The notes under the pieces: generated by a model
What the model was told of the DNA's origin: nothing
The model's input: the letters and a program-made list of their open reading frames with translations, nothing else
Database searches by the model: none
Assembly (NCBI RefSeq): GCF_016907925.1
Contig: NZ_JAFBCZ010000001.1
Span: 124,001 to 188,000, forward strand
Origin: Herpetosiphon giganteus
Lineage (GTDB): Bacteria; Chloroflexota; Chloroflexia; Chloroflexales; Herpetosiphonaceae
Reading direction: 5' to 3'
Length of the DNA: 64,000 bases
Made by a program: the position numbers and the translations under genes
Part shown: positions 34,632 to 43,951 of the stretch, one piece after another
How positions within the stretch are numbered: the stretch's first letter is position 1
Layout: every line of letters starts with the position of its first letter

Positions 34632-35714
34632 ATGCGCCAGTATCTTGACCGCTATGTGATGCCACTTTGGCAAACGTACAGTTCACCAGGGCAACCACTA
34701 CGCCCGACAAATACGCGGGCGCTGCACACCATCTACGGTATTTGGTTGTTTGCATTTGTGCTCAAATTGATGGGTTCAGGCTGGGATGTGGCTTGGCACT
34801 TCCGCTTTTTGCGCGACGATTTAGCGCCACCGCATATGATCAACACGGTCGGCACGGTCATCGTCGTGTTGCTCGTTATGTTCCATACCTGGACTGGCTA
34901 TGGAGTCGATCGGCTAACCTTGCGGCTCATGCAGGCGGGGATTTCGATCTTCCTGATTGCAATTCCTTTAGATTTAATCAATCACCGTTTGTTTGGGCTT
35001 GATATTACCAGTTGGAGCCCGACCCACGCCTTGCTTTACCTTGGCACAGCGGTGATGCTCTTGGGGGTGTTGCGTGGTTGGTTGCTGTTAGCGCCCGATA
35101 GCCGCATCAAAACGGTCTTCGGGATTGGCTTTTGGGCCTTTTTGCTCGAAGATTTCTTATTTCCCTTAGGTCAACAAGAATATGGTGTAACCGCAATCGA
35201 AGCCATGCGCCTTGGCAAGCCCTACGCCGATGCCGAATTGATGATCGAGGCAGGAGCCAACCCAGAGCGTTTTGCAATTCCCGTGCCCGATTGGCTCTAC
35301 CCGCTGTGGTTGATCACCTCGGTGGTTTTGGTGCTCTTGGCTGCCCGCCTAATTATGCGCGGACGCTGGACTGCAACCTTGGTTGCCGGAACCTATTTGC
35401 TCTATCGGGTTGTGTCGTTCTACATTCTGCGCGGCATTGAGTTTCCACCATCGTTTGTGCCATTGTTTATCATTGGTACGGCATTGGCGATTGATATTGG
35501 CATTACTTATCGCATTAATCCCTTTGTTGCCGCATTTGGAACATTAATGATGTTCTACGCTGGCGCATGGATTAGCGATCGCTATACCTTGATGCCAGAA
35601 ATTCCTTATACGACGACCATGCCAATTGCGGCAATTCTGCTTGGCATTGTCTGGGCTGGCGCACTTTGGATCGAGCGCAGCCCCTATGTCGAACGCTGGC
35701 GCAAATTAGCCTAA
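34632..35714 (+). CDS. Uncharacterised polytopic membrane protein
   Basis: 360 aa from the ATG at 34632. About nine or ten hydrophobic segments run through the whole length. The first is followed by SGWDVAWHFRFLRDDLAPPH, then SPTHALLYLGTAV and EDFLFPLGQQEYGV. Conserved-looking His and Asp residues at membrane borders (WHFRF, PTHALL) hint at a metal or substrate site, but I do not recognise the family. Upstream in-frame ATGs lack a ribosome site. It is a single-gene unit with a clear terminator. Confidence 0.65.
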   Translation: MRQYLDRYVMPLWQTYSSPGQPLRPTNTRALHTIYGIWLFAFVLKLMGSGWDVAWHFRFLRDDLAPPHMINTVGTVIVVLLVMFHTWTGYGVDRLTLRLMQAGISIFLIAIPLDLINHRLFGLDITSWSPTHALLYLGTAVMLLGVLRGWLLLAPDSRIKTVFGIGFWAFLLEDFLFPLGQQEYGVTAIEAMRLGKPYADAELMIEAGANPERFAIPVPDWLYPLWLITSVVLVLLAARLIMRGRWTATLVAGTYLLYRVVSFYILRGIEFPPSFVPLFIIGTALAIDIGITYRINPFVAAFGTLMMFYAGAWISDRYTLMPEIPYTTTMPIAAILLGIVWAGALWIERSPYVERWRKLA

Positions 35715-35728
35715 GTTTTCTGAATAAT

Positions 35729-35752
35729 AGGGAGCGGTGCAAACTGCTCCCT
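35729..35752. terminator. Terminator between the membrane protein and hydrolase genes
   Basis: AGGGAGC (35729-35735) pairs with GCTCCCT (35746-35752), extendable by 3 bp with one G-T. It is followed by GTTTTC. Convergent genes flank it. Confidence 0.75.
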
Positions 35753-35756
35753 GTTT

Positions 35757-36383
35757 TCATTTAACCGCCTGTTCGAGCCAATCCACCGTCAATTGCGCCA
35801 CTTCATCCTCGCGAGTCAGATAATAGTGATCAGCCCATTTCAGCAGATGCCAAGTTTTTGGCTCAGTGGCTTGCTCAAAGGCAGTACGAGTTTCAATCAA
35901 ATCGAAAAATTGGTCGCGCTCGGCCACAATTGCCAACAGCGGCCCGTGCTGGCCTTGGGCACTTTCCTGCAAGCCAATTGGGTTGGGCGTAACCGCCACG
36001 GTTGCTCGAATCGCGGCATCATTGGCCATCACCCGCAACACCAATTGCGCCCCAAACGACCAGCCGATCAGGCAGATTTGGGCTTGGGGAGCGCGTTGGC
36101 GCGCTTCGGCCAAGGCTGCTTGCAAATCGAGATCTTCGCCTTCGCCGCCGCTAAATTCGCCTTGGCTCTGACCAACGCCGCGCGAGTTGTAGCGCAAAAC
36201 GCCCCAACCACGGTCGCGCAGCATTTTGAAGGTGGCGAAAATCGCCCGCTGATCCATATTCGACATTGGCGGAAAATGATGCGCCAACACAGCAACTCGT
36301 TCAGGGTGTTGCGCCGGAGCCAACCACTTGCCTTCCAACAAGGTGCTGCCATCTGCAGAGAGAAAATGAATTGTTGTTTGCAT
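35757..36383 (-). CDS. Alpha/beta hydrolase
   Basis: 208 aa from the ATG at 36383. Blocks AVLAHHFPPMSN (oxyanion His region), VLRYNSRGVGQSQGEF and LIGWSFGAQLVLR (GxSxG with nucleophile Ser near 108) are typical of small cytoplasmic alpha/beta hydrolases of the type often annotated as dienelactone hydrolase-like. The acid (ERDQFFD) and His (WADHYYL) near the C-terminus complete the triad. It starts 4 bases after the stop of the upstream TolB-like gene, so they share a transcript. The substrate is unknown. Confidence 0.85.
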   Translation of the reverse strand: MQTTIHFLSADGSTLLEGKWLAPAQHPERVAVLAHHFPPMSNMDQRAIFATFKMLRDRGWGVLRYNSRGVGQSQGEFSGGEGEDLDLQAALAEARQRAPQAQICLIGWSFGAQLVLRVMANDAAIRATVAVTPNPIGLQESAQGQHGPLLAIVAERDQFFDLIETRTAFEQATEPKTWHLLKWADHYYLTREDEVAQLTVDWLEQAVK

Positions 36384-36387
36384 ATAC

Positions 36388-37470
36388 TTACTCAACTATC
36401 CAACGGGCTTGGGTGGCATTTTCAATCAGCACCCGTGGCTCCGCATTATCGGCCAGATTAGCCGTCCAAATGGCCGAAGGCACGTTGGCCGAACCAACGG
36501 TTAAGCGCGTCCAAAGCAATTGCCGGCTATCTGGTGTCCATTGGGGATCGACATTATCATAGCCGCCGCCAGCAGTTATTGCCCGTGGCTCGCTACCATC
36601 AGCATTCACCACCCAAATCTCGCCGCGTGGCACTTCGCGCGTCCGCCGCACAAACGCGATTCGCTTGCCATCAGGCGACCAACTTGGCGTAAAATCATCG
36701 GTGTCAGTTTGGCTGGCCAAGGGCGTTTGCTGCTCACTCGCCAAATCAAACAACACCAACTCATTGCGAAAACCAGCTTGAGTTTCGCGCAGCACACTAA
36801 TCACCAAGCGTTGATCATCAGGTGACCAATCGAAATCGCCGCTAAATGGAATCCGCCGCAGCACATCACTAAAATCAAACAGCACCAATTCGTTGCGCAG
36901 CGGGTCGGTAAAACCCAACATCTGCCCAGCGTTCGACCAATGTGCGCCAAAGGTAACCACATCGCCGCCTTTGACAACAGGACTGACCTGAGTTCCATCG
37001 GGCTGCATCAACCAAAGTTTGGGCGAGCCAACGCCACCAGTACCAATCGTGCGCCGTTCGTAGACAATTGCGTTATCAGCAGGCGACCAATTTGGCGTAT
37101 AGCCCGTCCAATCGGCAGCGCCAGTGCTGGTAATCACCTGATTCTGGGTCAGATCGAAAATCTCGATCCTGCTTGGTTGGGCTTCGGATTGAGTGGCATA
37201 GGCAACCTTGCGCCCATCGGGGCTAAGGCTGTAATCACTAATTTGGGGCACAAGCAATTGTTGGCCCTGACCATTGGCATCAGAACGCCACAACTCTGCT
37301 TGCTGCGAGGGGTTGCGCAAAAATAAAATCCCACTAACTTGTTGTTGATTGGTAGGGTTGTTAGAACCTTGGCTGGTAGTCGGTTGTTGGCCAATTGCGA
37401 CCAGCAAAATCACAATGGCGACCAAGCCCACCGATAAACTCGTTAATGTTCGACGACCTATCTGATCCAT
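36388..37470 (-). CDS. TolB-like beta-propeller protein, membrane-anchored
   Basis: 360 aa. One N-terminal membrane segment (SVGLVAIVILLVAIG) anchors an outside domain made of WD40-like PD40 blades (YSLSPDGRKVAYA, NWSPADNAIVYERR, DWSPDDQRLVISV, SWSPDGKRIAFVRR, QWTPDSRQLLWTR). It resembles TolB but there is no tol-pal context, as expected for a cell without a Proteobacterial outer membrane. AAGGAG lies 6 bases before the ATG. It is followed at 4 bases by an alpha/beta hydrolase. Confidence 0.85.
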   Translation of the reverse strand: MDQIGRRTLTSLSVGLVAIVILLVAIGQQPTTSQGSNNPTNQQQVSGILFLRNPSQQAELWRSDANGQGQQLLVPQISDYSLSPDGRKVAYATQSEAQPSRIEIFDLTQNQVITSTGAADWTGYTPNWSPADNAIVYERRTIGTGGVGSPKLWLMQPDGTQVSPVVKGGDVVTFGAHWSNAGQMLGFTDPLRNELVLFDFSDVLRRIPFSGDFDWSPDDQRLVISVLRETQAGFRNELVLFDLASEQQTPLASQTDTDDFTPSWSPDGKRIAFVRRTREVPRGEIWVVNADGSEPRAITAGGGYDNVDPQWTPDSRQLLWTRLTVGSANVPSAIWTANLADNAEPRVLIENATQARWIVE

Positions 37471-37571
37471 GACGACTCCTTGGGCATACTTGGCTTGATT
37501 ATCACCCTATAGCCAGCTTTGAGCAAATGCGCTACGATAGGCAGAATGCCCAATTTAGTGAAGGAGGCCAT

Positions 37572-38087
37572 ATGGGCTACGAAGATCATGCCGAGGCAGC
37601 GGCACAGCACCAAGCCCCAGTCCGTTGTGCAATTATTACGATTAGCGATACGCGCAGTATCGAAACCGATAAGAGCGGAGCGCTTGCCCAAGAATTATTA
37701 GCCGCCGCAGGCTTTGAAATTGTCGAATATCGCATTATTCCCGACGAGCCAGATCAAGTGGCCGAGTTTGTGCAGCAATGTATTGAGCGTAGCGATTGCG
37801 ACGCAGTATTGACCAATGGTGGCACTGGCATTGCCCGCCGCGATGCCACAATCGAGGCCATTGAGCCATTGCTCGATAAAAAATTACCTGGTTTTGGCGA
37901 GATTTTCCGCATGCTCTCCTACAACGACATCGGTGCTGGAGCCATGCTTTCACGCGCAACCGCCGGAATCGCAGGCCGAACCTTAGTTTTTTGTATGCCA
38001 GGTTCGTCGGGCGCGGTACGCTTGGCCTTAGAATCGTTAATTTTGCCTGAGCTAAAACACCTCGTTTGGGAATTGTTCCGCCAGTAA
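37572..38087 (+). CDS. Molybdopterin adenylyltransferase/MoaB family protein
   Basis: 171 aa from the ATG at 37572 (AAGGAGG 5 bases upstream). It has the MoaB/MogA fold: AIITISDTRS, the loop LTNGGTGIARRDATIEA (the GGTG ligand-binding site), FRMLSYNDIGAGAMLSRATAGI and MPGSSGAVRLAL. It activates molybdopterin (MogA) or plays the related MoaB role in molybdenum cofactor synthesis. No other cofactor gene is nearby except a ThiF-type protein 17 kb away. The whole 3' two-thirds is overlapped antisense by the frame of the lamin-tail gene. Confidence 0.92.
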   Translation: MGYEDHAEAAAQHQAPVRCAIITISDTRSIETDKSGALAQELLAAAGFEIVEYRIIPDEPDQVAEFVQQCIERSDCDAVLTNGGTGIARRDATIEAIEPLLDKKLPGFGEIFRMLSYNDIGAGAMLSRATAGIAGRTLVFCMPGSSGAVRLALESLILPELKHLVWELFRQ

Positions 38088-41000
38088 ATCCATAGTAGCG
38101 AACCAGCCAGCCAAGCCCAAGCAAGCCAAGCACCCAAGCCCACAGCATGGGTAGGTTTGGTTGGCTGGTCGCAGGCAAGCGTTGCGGCAGGCCCAAATCG
38201 GCCACATGGCGCACCTGTAAACGCCACACATCATCGTAGCGGCTAACGATGCCCGTTGCATTGAGCTGGATTGCGCTTGGCAGTTGGGGCAAGCTTTGGC
38301 CCTGCGCCAAACGCACTTGCAACTGTTGCGAGCCAAACTCGACCACTAAACTATCGGCGTTGCGTTGCTTGAAGCGCAATTTCAGTTTTACCAACTGACC
38401 AAGCGACGCTTGGTCAAGCCTATTTGGGCTGTGAATCACTAAATCTGCTTGCTGTTTGATGATTTTGAGATCAGCAGCAGCTTCAATAATCAACTGTGGC
38501 TCTTGATGGTAACTACCAACTGTTGCCTTAAGCTGAACGACCATGCCTTGTTTTAGGCTTGGCAAGGTGACGTTATTGCTGATAAAAACCAAGATACCTG
38601 CTGTCGAATCTTGCAAATAGAAAGCACGTTGGCGAAATAGATTCAGCTCAGCACTGACCACGCCTTCAACCAATACGTGACTATCGATTGCTGCTTGTTG
38701 AGCCTCGCGCAAACTGATTTTCTTAGTGGCTGATTCGCTTGGGGCTGGATTATTGGCTTGCTTGGGGCTTGGTTGGGCAAAGCTTTGCCATTGTTGGTTG
38801 CTTGGGTGGCGACCCCAGCTGTAGTCATAATCCAATTTGGCATAGCGAACCTGATCGGCAACTACTGCATTTGGCTGGAGCAAACGCAGCTCTTCGCCGG
38901 AGTTGGTGAGGCTTAATTTGCTTTGGCTGGCAAAAATCACCAAATAGCCATTGGCCGCAATGCTCATGCCTGCGGGCAAGCGCCATGGCCGTGAGCCTCC
39001 ATCAGCCTGATCATCCAATTGCCAGCCCGTTAAATCGACCTGATAGCTATTGGGATTGTAGAGTTCAATCCATTCGTCGTTACTATTGCTTTCACCATCA
39101 GCGTTCCAATCGATCGCGCGCGGGGCAGGCACAACTTCGTTAATTTGAATCTGCGGATATTTGGCATTTGCTGCAAGCGTCGGCTGAGCAGTCGCTTTAG
39201 GCTTGGAAGCTTTTGGTTTGGCAGTTGCTCTTGGGGTTGAAGTTGGTTTCTTGGTCGCGGTTGGTTTTGGTGTTTTGGTGGCTGGTACGGCGGTTGGCTG
39301 TGGCGCTCGATTCGGCTGATTCGGCGTAGCTGGCGCATTATTCTGCCAACTACCAGCGTCAGGAATCCGGCTCCAAGTCGTATTGGCCAAAGGCTTGGTA
39401 TAGCTTAATTGGTCAACGATTCGGCCATCAGCCATGGCCAGTTGCACGCTATCGCCGCTGTCGTTGAGCAAGCTACTCAAGGTTATGGTGAGAAATTGGC
39501 CGTGCTGAAGCTGGGTTTTGGCTGCAAGCCTAATTGTTGTGCCTGAACTATCGCTAATGCTCCAGCCAGTTAAATCAATCACATTCATATTGGTTGAATA
39601 CAGTTCGATCCATTCTTGGCCAAGCGGCGAAATTTCATTAATCACGACACCTGAAGGAATTGCAGCGAGCGCGTGATTGCGATTATTGGGGCTAGCGCGC
39701 ATGCCACTGTACCAATTGAGGCCACCATCGGGCCAGCGCCCAGCAGATAAGCCCTGCAATGCCGAGCTATAGTTCCAGACCGCATATTCTTGCAAACGAT
39801 AATCGAGCAAGCGCACAAGATCACCGTTATCGTTCAACAAACCACTACTGGAGATGCTATACCAACTACGTGGCGCGATAATCGTATCGTCGGGAATACG
39901 CAGCGCTGCGCCACCAGTATTCGCTTGATCATCAAGCCACCAGCCACTTAAATCGATTGGTGTAGCTCCAGCGTTATACAATTCGACAAATTCCTCGCCG
40001 CTTGTCGGCCAAGCCAACACTTCGTTGATCAGCAATTGGTTTGGTTCAGGGCTAGAATTTTGGCGATTGGCCATTGCAGGGCTGGCTCGCGAAGCTGCTT
40101 GCCAAGTTGCTGCGCCATCAGGCATGCGGCTCCATGTGCGTTCGAACACACTGCTAGCGTAATCGAATGTATCAGTCACCACGCCTTGATCAGTAATTAA
40201 ATGCACGCTATCAAGCTCAGCATTCAACAATGAACCAACTGGAATCAGCAGCCATGAACTTGGGCTGATAATTGTTGACGTTTGAATTGTGTGGGCTGCG
40301 CCACCAGCAGCAAGCTGATCGTCAATTTTCCAGCCTTTGAGATCAAGCGCATCGGGGCCGAGATTGTAGAGTTCAACCCAATCAGTCCCACTGATTGGTT
40401 GGCTCATCACTTCGTTGATTAAAATTCGAGCTTGGGTTGGCACAATTGGCGGATCAGCAGGATTACTTTGGCCAAGGCTGGGTGCGCGATCGGTCAGCCA
40501 AGCACCGTTGCCATCGGGAATTCTGGCCCATGTGCGGTTGCTGGTGGTGGCGCTATAGCTGAAAGCATCGATCAAGCGCCCAGCTGAATCAAATAAACGC
40601 AGCTCATCGCCACTATTGTTATACATATTGGTCATTGAAATTACCAGCCAACTTGCAGGCAAGATGCTTGCTTCCAGCAGAATTGGGCTTGCTCCATCGG
40701 CGGCATCATCGAGCTGCCAACCATGCAAATTGACGATTTGTTCGCCAGCGTTATACAACTCGACCCACTCTTTGCCAGCGCTCGGCGCAGCCATTAATTC
40801 GTTGAGCCGAATCAAGGCTGGGCTTGGGAGTGGGGTTGCACTTGGAATTGGGCTTGGCGATGGAACCACGGTTGGCATGTTGGTTGGGCTTGGCATTGCA
40901 GTGGCAGTGCTGGTTGGTAAATTTGTGCTCGTTGGATCAATACTAGTGGTTGGGGTTGCTGTAGCTGGGCTTTGGCTGGCATTCGCCATGCCTGGGGTTG

Positions 41001-41418
41001 GATGGGTGGATGCTTGCCAAGCGCCAATGCCATCGGGCATGCGGCTCCACGAAAGGCCAAGGCTTGCATTCGAATAACTATATTGGTCGATCACCTGGCC
41101 AGCAGGATTGAGCAAGCGCACCTGATCGCCGCTATTATTCAACACATTGCTCAGCGACACCACCAACCAAGCATTGGGCGCAAGAATGGTTGGGGTGGGC
41201 AAGATTTTGGGGCTACTGCCACCTTCTATATCATCAACCGCCCAACCGCTGAGATCAATGGCAATTGAGGTTGGATTGTATAGCTCGACAAACTCACTAC
41301 CAGTGCTGGGAAGCGCCAAAAATTCGTTGAGCACAACCTGCGCTGGCTGAGTTTGGGCTTGCGTTGGTAGTGGCCAGAGCCACACTAACAGCAGCCATAA
41401 CCAGAAAGACTGTTTCAT
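37735..41418 (-). CDS. Secreted protein with six lamin-tail domains
   Basis: About 1227 aa from the ATG at 41418 (GGGGTGG upstream), with a signal peptide (MKQSFWLWLLLVWLWPLPTQ). Six lamin-tail domains each begin with a VVLNEFLALPSTGSEFVELY-like strand; the others read LNELMAAPSAG, INEVMSQPISG, INEVLAWPTSG, INEISPLGQEW and INEVVPAPRAI. Thr/Pro/Lys-rich linkers lie between some of them. An OB-like domain (VLVEGVVSAELNLF, FYLQDSTAGILVF) and one membrane segment (LPMLWAWVLGLLGLGWLVRY) follow. After the membrane segment one would expect a stop, but the frame runs about 117 more residues antisense to moaB with basic, unlike composition. The real end is probably near 38090, or a stop has been lost. 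Confidence 0.8.
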   Translation of the reverse strand: MKQSFWLWLLLVWLWPLPTQAQTQPAQVVLNEFLALPSTGSEFVELYNPTSIAIDLSGWAVDDIEGGSSPKILPTPTILAPNAWLVVSLSNVLNNSGDQVRLLNPAGQVIDQYSYSNASLGLSWSRMPDGIGAWQASTHPTPGMANASQSPATATPTTSIDPTSTNLPTSTATAMPSPTNMPTVVPSPSPIPSATPLPSPALIRLNELMAAPSAGKEWVELYNAGEQIVNLHGWQLDDAADGASPILLEASILPASWLVISMTNMYNNSGDELRLFDSAGRLIDAFSYSATTSNRTWARIPDGNGAWLTDRAPSLGQSNPADPPIVPTQARILINEVMSQPISGTDWVELYNLGPDALDLKGWKIDDQLAAGGAAHTIQTSTIISPSSWLLIPVGSLLNAELDSVHLITDQGVVTDTFDYASSVFERTWSRMPDGAATWQAASRASPAMANRQNSSPEPNQLLINEVLAWPTSGEEFVELYNAGATPIDLSGWWLDDQANTGGAALRIPDDTIIAPRSWYSISSSGLLNDNGDLVRLLDYRLQEYAVWNYSSALQGLSAGRWPDGGLNWYSGMRASPNNRNHALAAIPSGVVINEISPLGQEWIELYSTNMNVIDLTGWSISDSSGTTIRLAAKTQLQHGQFLTITLSSLLNDSGDSVQLAMADGRIVDQLSYTKPLANTTWSRIPDAGSWQNNAPATPNQPNRAPQPTAVPATKTPKPTATKKPTSTPRATAKPKASKPKATAQPTLAANAKYPQIQINEVVPAPRAIDWNADGESNSNDEWIELYNPNSYQVDLTGWQLDDQADGGSRPWRLPAGMSIAANGYLVIFASQSKLSLTNSGEELRLLQPNAVVADQVRYAKLDYDYSWGRHPSNQQWQSFAQPSPKQANNPAPSESATKKISLREAQQAAIDSHVLVEGVVSAELNLFRQRAFYLQDSTAGILVFISNNVTLPSLKQGMVVQLKATVGSYHQEPQLIIEAAADLKIIKQQADLVIHSPNRLDQASLGQLVKLKLRFKQRNADSLVVEFGSQQLQVRLAQGQSLPQLPSAIQLNATGIVSRYDDVWRLQVRHVADLGLPQRLPATSQPNLPMLWAWVLGLLGLGWLVRYYGFTGGTIPKRGVLAQAKLTILRPSVPRPTNLAYKKLRFGLRFRRLRVKAWLQHRCRCRRACGKSRQNQVIFYRAMAQWPRLWHRGGQCQCHHWSILRRNRYAQYIAAQTRPLDLARRE

Positions 41419-41552
41419 AGCCACCCCCGATTGAAGCACCAATAGCAATCACTAGATACACAAATTGGCGTTTTTTGGCATGGCTGAATGAGCAATTTGG
41501 GCAGGAGTTTTGGCGCGCTGAGCTGGTTTATACGTTACGACTTTCGGCGGAT

Positions 41553-41581
41553 TTGCAAAAAAAAACAGTCTATGCTATACT
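41553..41581 (+). promoter_or_regulatory. Promoter of tRNA-Gln
   Basis: TTGCAA (41553-41558), a 17-base spacer and TATACT (41576-41581) preceded by TG at 41573-41574 (extended -10). The tRNA starts 37 bases after the -10. Confidence 0.8.
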
Positions 41582-41618
41582 ATCAATGTCGACGGAAACG
41601 TTGAAGATAACTCGGTGA

Positions 41619-41692
41619 TGGCGGATCGTCTAAAGGTAGGACAACAGTTTTTGGCACTGTTTATCTAGGTTCGAATCCTGGTCCGCCAGCCA
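41619..41692 (+). tRNA. tRNA-Gln(TTG)
   Basis: A full cloverleaf. Acceptor stem TGGCGGA/TCCGCCA, D arm with AAAGGTA in the loop, anticodon stem ACAGT/ACTGT with 7-base loop TTTTGGC (anticodon TTG), and T arm with GGTTCGAATCC. The discriminator G is followed by an encoded CCA (41690-41692). Confidence 0.96.
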
Positions 41693-41694
41693 AC

Positions 41695-41724
41695 AAAACT
41701 CAGCAGTAGTGCTGAGTTTTTTGT
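41695..41724 (+). terminator. Terminator of tRNA-Gln
   Basis: An 11-bp perfect stem (41695-41705 with 41710-41720), 4-base loop and T6, three bases after the tRNA 3' end. Confidence 0.92.
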
Positions 41725-41749
41725 TTAACTTGCTTTTGGACATATTAAA

Positions 41750-41772
41750 AAGGCTGGCATTGTGCCAGCCTT
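41750..41772 (-). terminator. Terminator of the MFS gene
   Basis: A 10-bp perfect stem (41750-41759 with 41763-41772), followed on the minus strand by TTTTTAATATG, 20 bases after the stop at 41793. Confidence 0.85.
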
Positions 41773-41792
41773 GAGTCATCAAATCGATTGTT

Positions 41793-43010
41793 TTACATTG
41801 GGGGTTTGATACCCGTCGAAGCAACGCTCACCGGATGTTCCTCTTTAACGTTGATTCGATCGATCCCAGTCATAATCAAGACCAAGAGCGCCAATACCAA
41901 ACAACCAATCGTGCCAAACAGCGCTTGATCACTATGTTTATCGCCAACCCAGGCCATTACGCCACCGGTTAGTGCTGGCCCCACAAAACTGCCAAGGCCA
42001 TAACAGACGGTAAACATACCACTTGCGCCGCCCAACTTGGCTGGTGGTACGCGGGCAGCCAACACCGCTAGCCCAATTGGGTAGAGCGTGCCAGCAAACG
42101 CGCCGAGCAACATGCCCAAAAAGAGGGTTAGCAAAAATGGTGGGTGGAAGGTAGCAAAGAGCGCCGCGCCAGAAAGCAACGACAACGAGCCAATCAGCAA
42201 AGGCCGATAGCCATAGCGATCGAGCATGCGGCCAATTGGCACTTGCGCCACAATATTGGCAATCACTGTGACCGAAATCAGCGTCCCAAGCTGCCAATTA
42301 GTATAGTTGAGGGTTGGCAGCAACGAAACCAGCGACAACGTGCCATAGCCATAAAGGAAGGCAATTGCCAAAGGCAAAATCAATGGTCTAGTGATTTTGA
42401 AGCTTACGCCGCCACTTTCATGCTCGGTATGGGCCACATGTGGCTCAGGCACAACCAACACGACAATCACGGTTGCGAGAATTGCCGCGCCAACCGCCAC
42501 AAAAAATGGCATGATATGGCTACCAGTAAATTGCAAAACCGCCGTGCCAATAATGGGGCCTGCCGCTGTACCGCTGGCCAGCGACATACCATACACCGCT
42601 GTATTATGGCCACGCTGTTCGGGCGAACTGACGCGGCTCACATAGGTTTCGGCGGCAGTCCAAACACACGACCAGCCAATCCCTTCGAAGATCCGCCACA
42701 TAAAAAACAGCGGAATGCTACTCGTCCAAGGCATTGCCAGCATGGCAACGGTGTAGGAAATTAATCCCACAATTAAAAAGAGCCGAATGCCAAATTTATC
42801 AATCGTGCGGCCAATTGGCATGCCGGTCAGCACAAGGCTGGCAAACATCACACTGGTGCTCAAGCCCACGATAAATTCATCAGCGCCATTATCTTCAAGC
42901 AAATGCGGAATCAACGGATTGATAATGCCAATGCCAAGCGCAGTGACTGCAACACAAAGATAAATGGGCCACATTGGATGACGCACATGCGCCGAAGGTA
43001 CCTGCTGCAT
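41793..43010 (-). CDS. MFS transporter
   Basis: 405 aa from the ATG at 43010 (GAGGAG upstream). It has twelve membrane segments and the cytoplasmic loop 2-3 signature (GMPIGRTIDKFGIR). A second copy is in the other half (VPIGRMLDRYGYRP). FEGIGWSCVWTAAETYVSR and ALAVLAARV-like segments fit drug/sugar exporters of the DHA or YfcJ type, but the substrate cannot be read. The start lies 8 bases after the stop of the SGNH hydrolase gene, so both come from the promoter at 43774. Confidence 0.9.
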   Translation of the reverse strand: MQQVPSAHVRHPMWPIYLCVAVTALGIGIINPLIPHLLEDNGADEFIVGLSTSVMFASLVLTGMPIGRTIDKFGIRLFLIVGLISYTVAMLAMPWTSSIPLFFMWRIFEGIGWSCVWTAAETYVSRVSSPEQRGHNTAVYGMSLASGTAAGPIIGTAVLQFTGSHIMPFFVAVGAAILATVIVVLVVPEPHVAHTEHESGGVSFKITRPLILPLAIAFLYGYGTLSLVSLLPTLNYTNWQLGTLISVTVIANIVAQVPIGRMLDRYGYRPLLIGSLSLLSGAALFATFHPPFLLTLFLGMLLGAFAGTLYPIGLAVLAARVPPAKLGGASGMFTVCYGLGSFVGPALTGGVMAWVGDKHSDQALFGTIGCLVLALLVLIMTGIDRINVKEEHPVSVASTGIKPPM

Positions 43011-43018
43011 AATACTCC

Positions 43019-43714
43019 TCACGCTATTGCCCGCAAACCAGTTGGCCAGGTTTGGGTAATTACGGAGATTTCTTCATCAACAATTGTTTGGATGCCTTGA
43101 ATATTTGGGTGGATATTGGTAAACCAGCGCACATCATGGCCATGAATGTGATCAAGTGCTGGCCCCAATACCGGAAAATCCTCATCGACCGAGCCAAAGC
43201 CGCGCGCCCGCAGATCCCAATTGCCTTGTTGGGTTTCGCGTTTCATGCGCTCGAAAATATCGACGACTGTATAGCCGCGCTGGCGCGCTAGCTTGCTAAT
43301 CATGCGATACACAGGCTCAAGCTTGGAGTTCCGATCGAACGCATAGTGCGCAGGATAATCGACGTAAATACCGGTTTCCAACATGATGTTAGCTTGCGGA
43401 TAATCACGCTCGAATAAATCGCAAAGCTCGATTAACTTGGCTTCGAATGGCCCAATGCCATAGCGCTTGCGATCGTTTACGCCATAGCGCACGATAATCA
43501 AATCGATTTCGGGATACCGAGCCATTGTTCGATCATAGCGTTTGAGAAAATCCTCGGTTGCTTCGCCATCCAAGCCTTCGTTGCAAACCAGCGTTTCATC
43601 GCCAAAGATGCTGCGCAAGCGGCTTTGAAGCAAGGCATCGCCGCGCTGATGCGGCAAAGCGTAGGAACAAGCAACCGTACAATCACCAACTTGCAAAACC
43701 AACGGGCCAGCCAT
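43019..43714 (-). CDS. SGNH/GDSL-fold hydrolase with Cys at the nucleophile position
   Basis: 231 aa from the ATG at 43714 (GGAGG 6 bases upstream); the 138 bases of open frame before it contain the promoter and are not coding. Block I reads LQVGDCTVACSY where GDSL enzymes have GDS; Cys12 (codon TGT) replaces the nucleophilic Ser. Block II NEGLDGEATEDF and block III VRYGVNDRKR are present. In block V, TNIHPN keeps the His but has Thr in place of the Asp three residues before it. It is either a Cys-based or an inactive family member. It shares a transcript with the MFS gene downstream. Confidence 0.75.
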   Translation of the reverse strand: MAGPLVLQVGDCTVACSYALPHQRGDALLQSRLRSIFGDETLVCNEGLDGEATEDFLKRYDRTMARYPEIDLIIVRYGVNDRKRYGIGPFEAKLIELCDLFERDYPQANIMLETGIYVDYPAHYAFDRNSKLEPVYRMISKLARQRGYTVVDIFERMKRETQQGNWDLRARGFGSVDEDFPVLGPALDHIHGHDVRWFTNIHPNIQGIQTIVDEEISVITQTWPTGLRAIA

Positions 43715-43773
43715 CCAGAACCTCCGCCGAAAAGCTGATATTTGCGGCATCCACAGCAAACATCGTATACGGC

Positions 43774-43802
43774 AGTATAGCGGTCTCGTCTGCTTTTGAC
43801 AA
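43774..43802 (-). promoter_or_regulatory. Promoter of the SGNH-MFS operon
   Basis: On the minus strand TTGTCA (43797-43802), a 17-base spacer and TATACT (43774-43779). Start site near 43767, leader about 53 nt. Confidence 0.75.
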
Positions 43803-43893
43803 CTTTTGGCATGACATAAAGCAAACATTTTAGCTACTATTGGCAGCTGCACAGCTGAAGTTAATCAAACGCTCATTCCGATTTCAATCAAAA

Positions 43894-43924
43894 AAGCGTC
43901 CTGTCGTATGACGACAGAACGCTT
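43894..43924 (-). terminator. Terminator of the glsB-like gene
   Basis: A 14-bp stem with one mismatch (43894-43907 with 43911-43924), 3-base loop, followed on the minus strand by a T6 run. Confidence 0.85.
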
Positions 43925-43951
43925 GCTGTTTGTTTTAGCTGTGCGTTGAGC

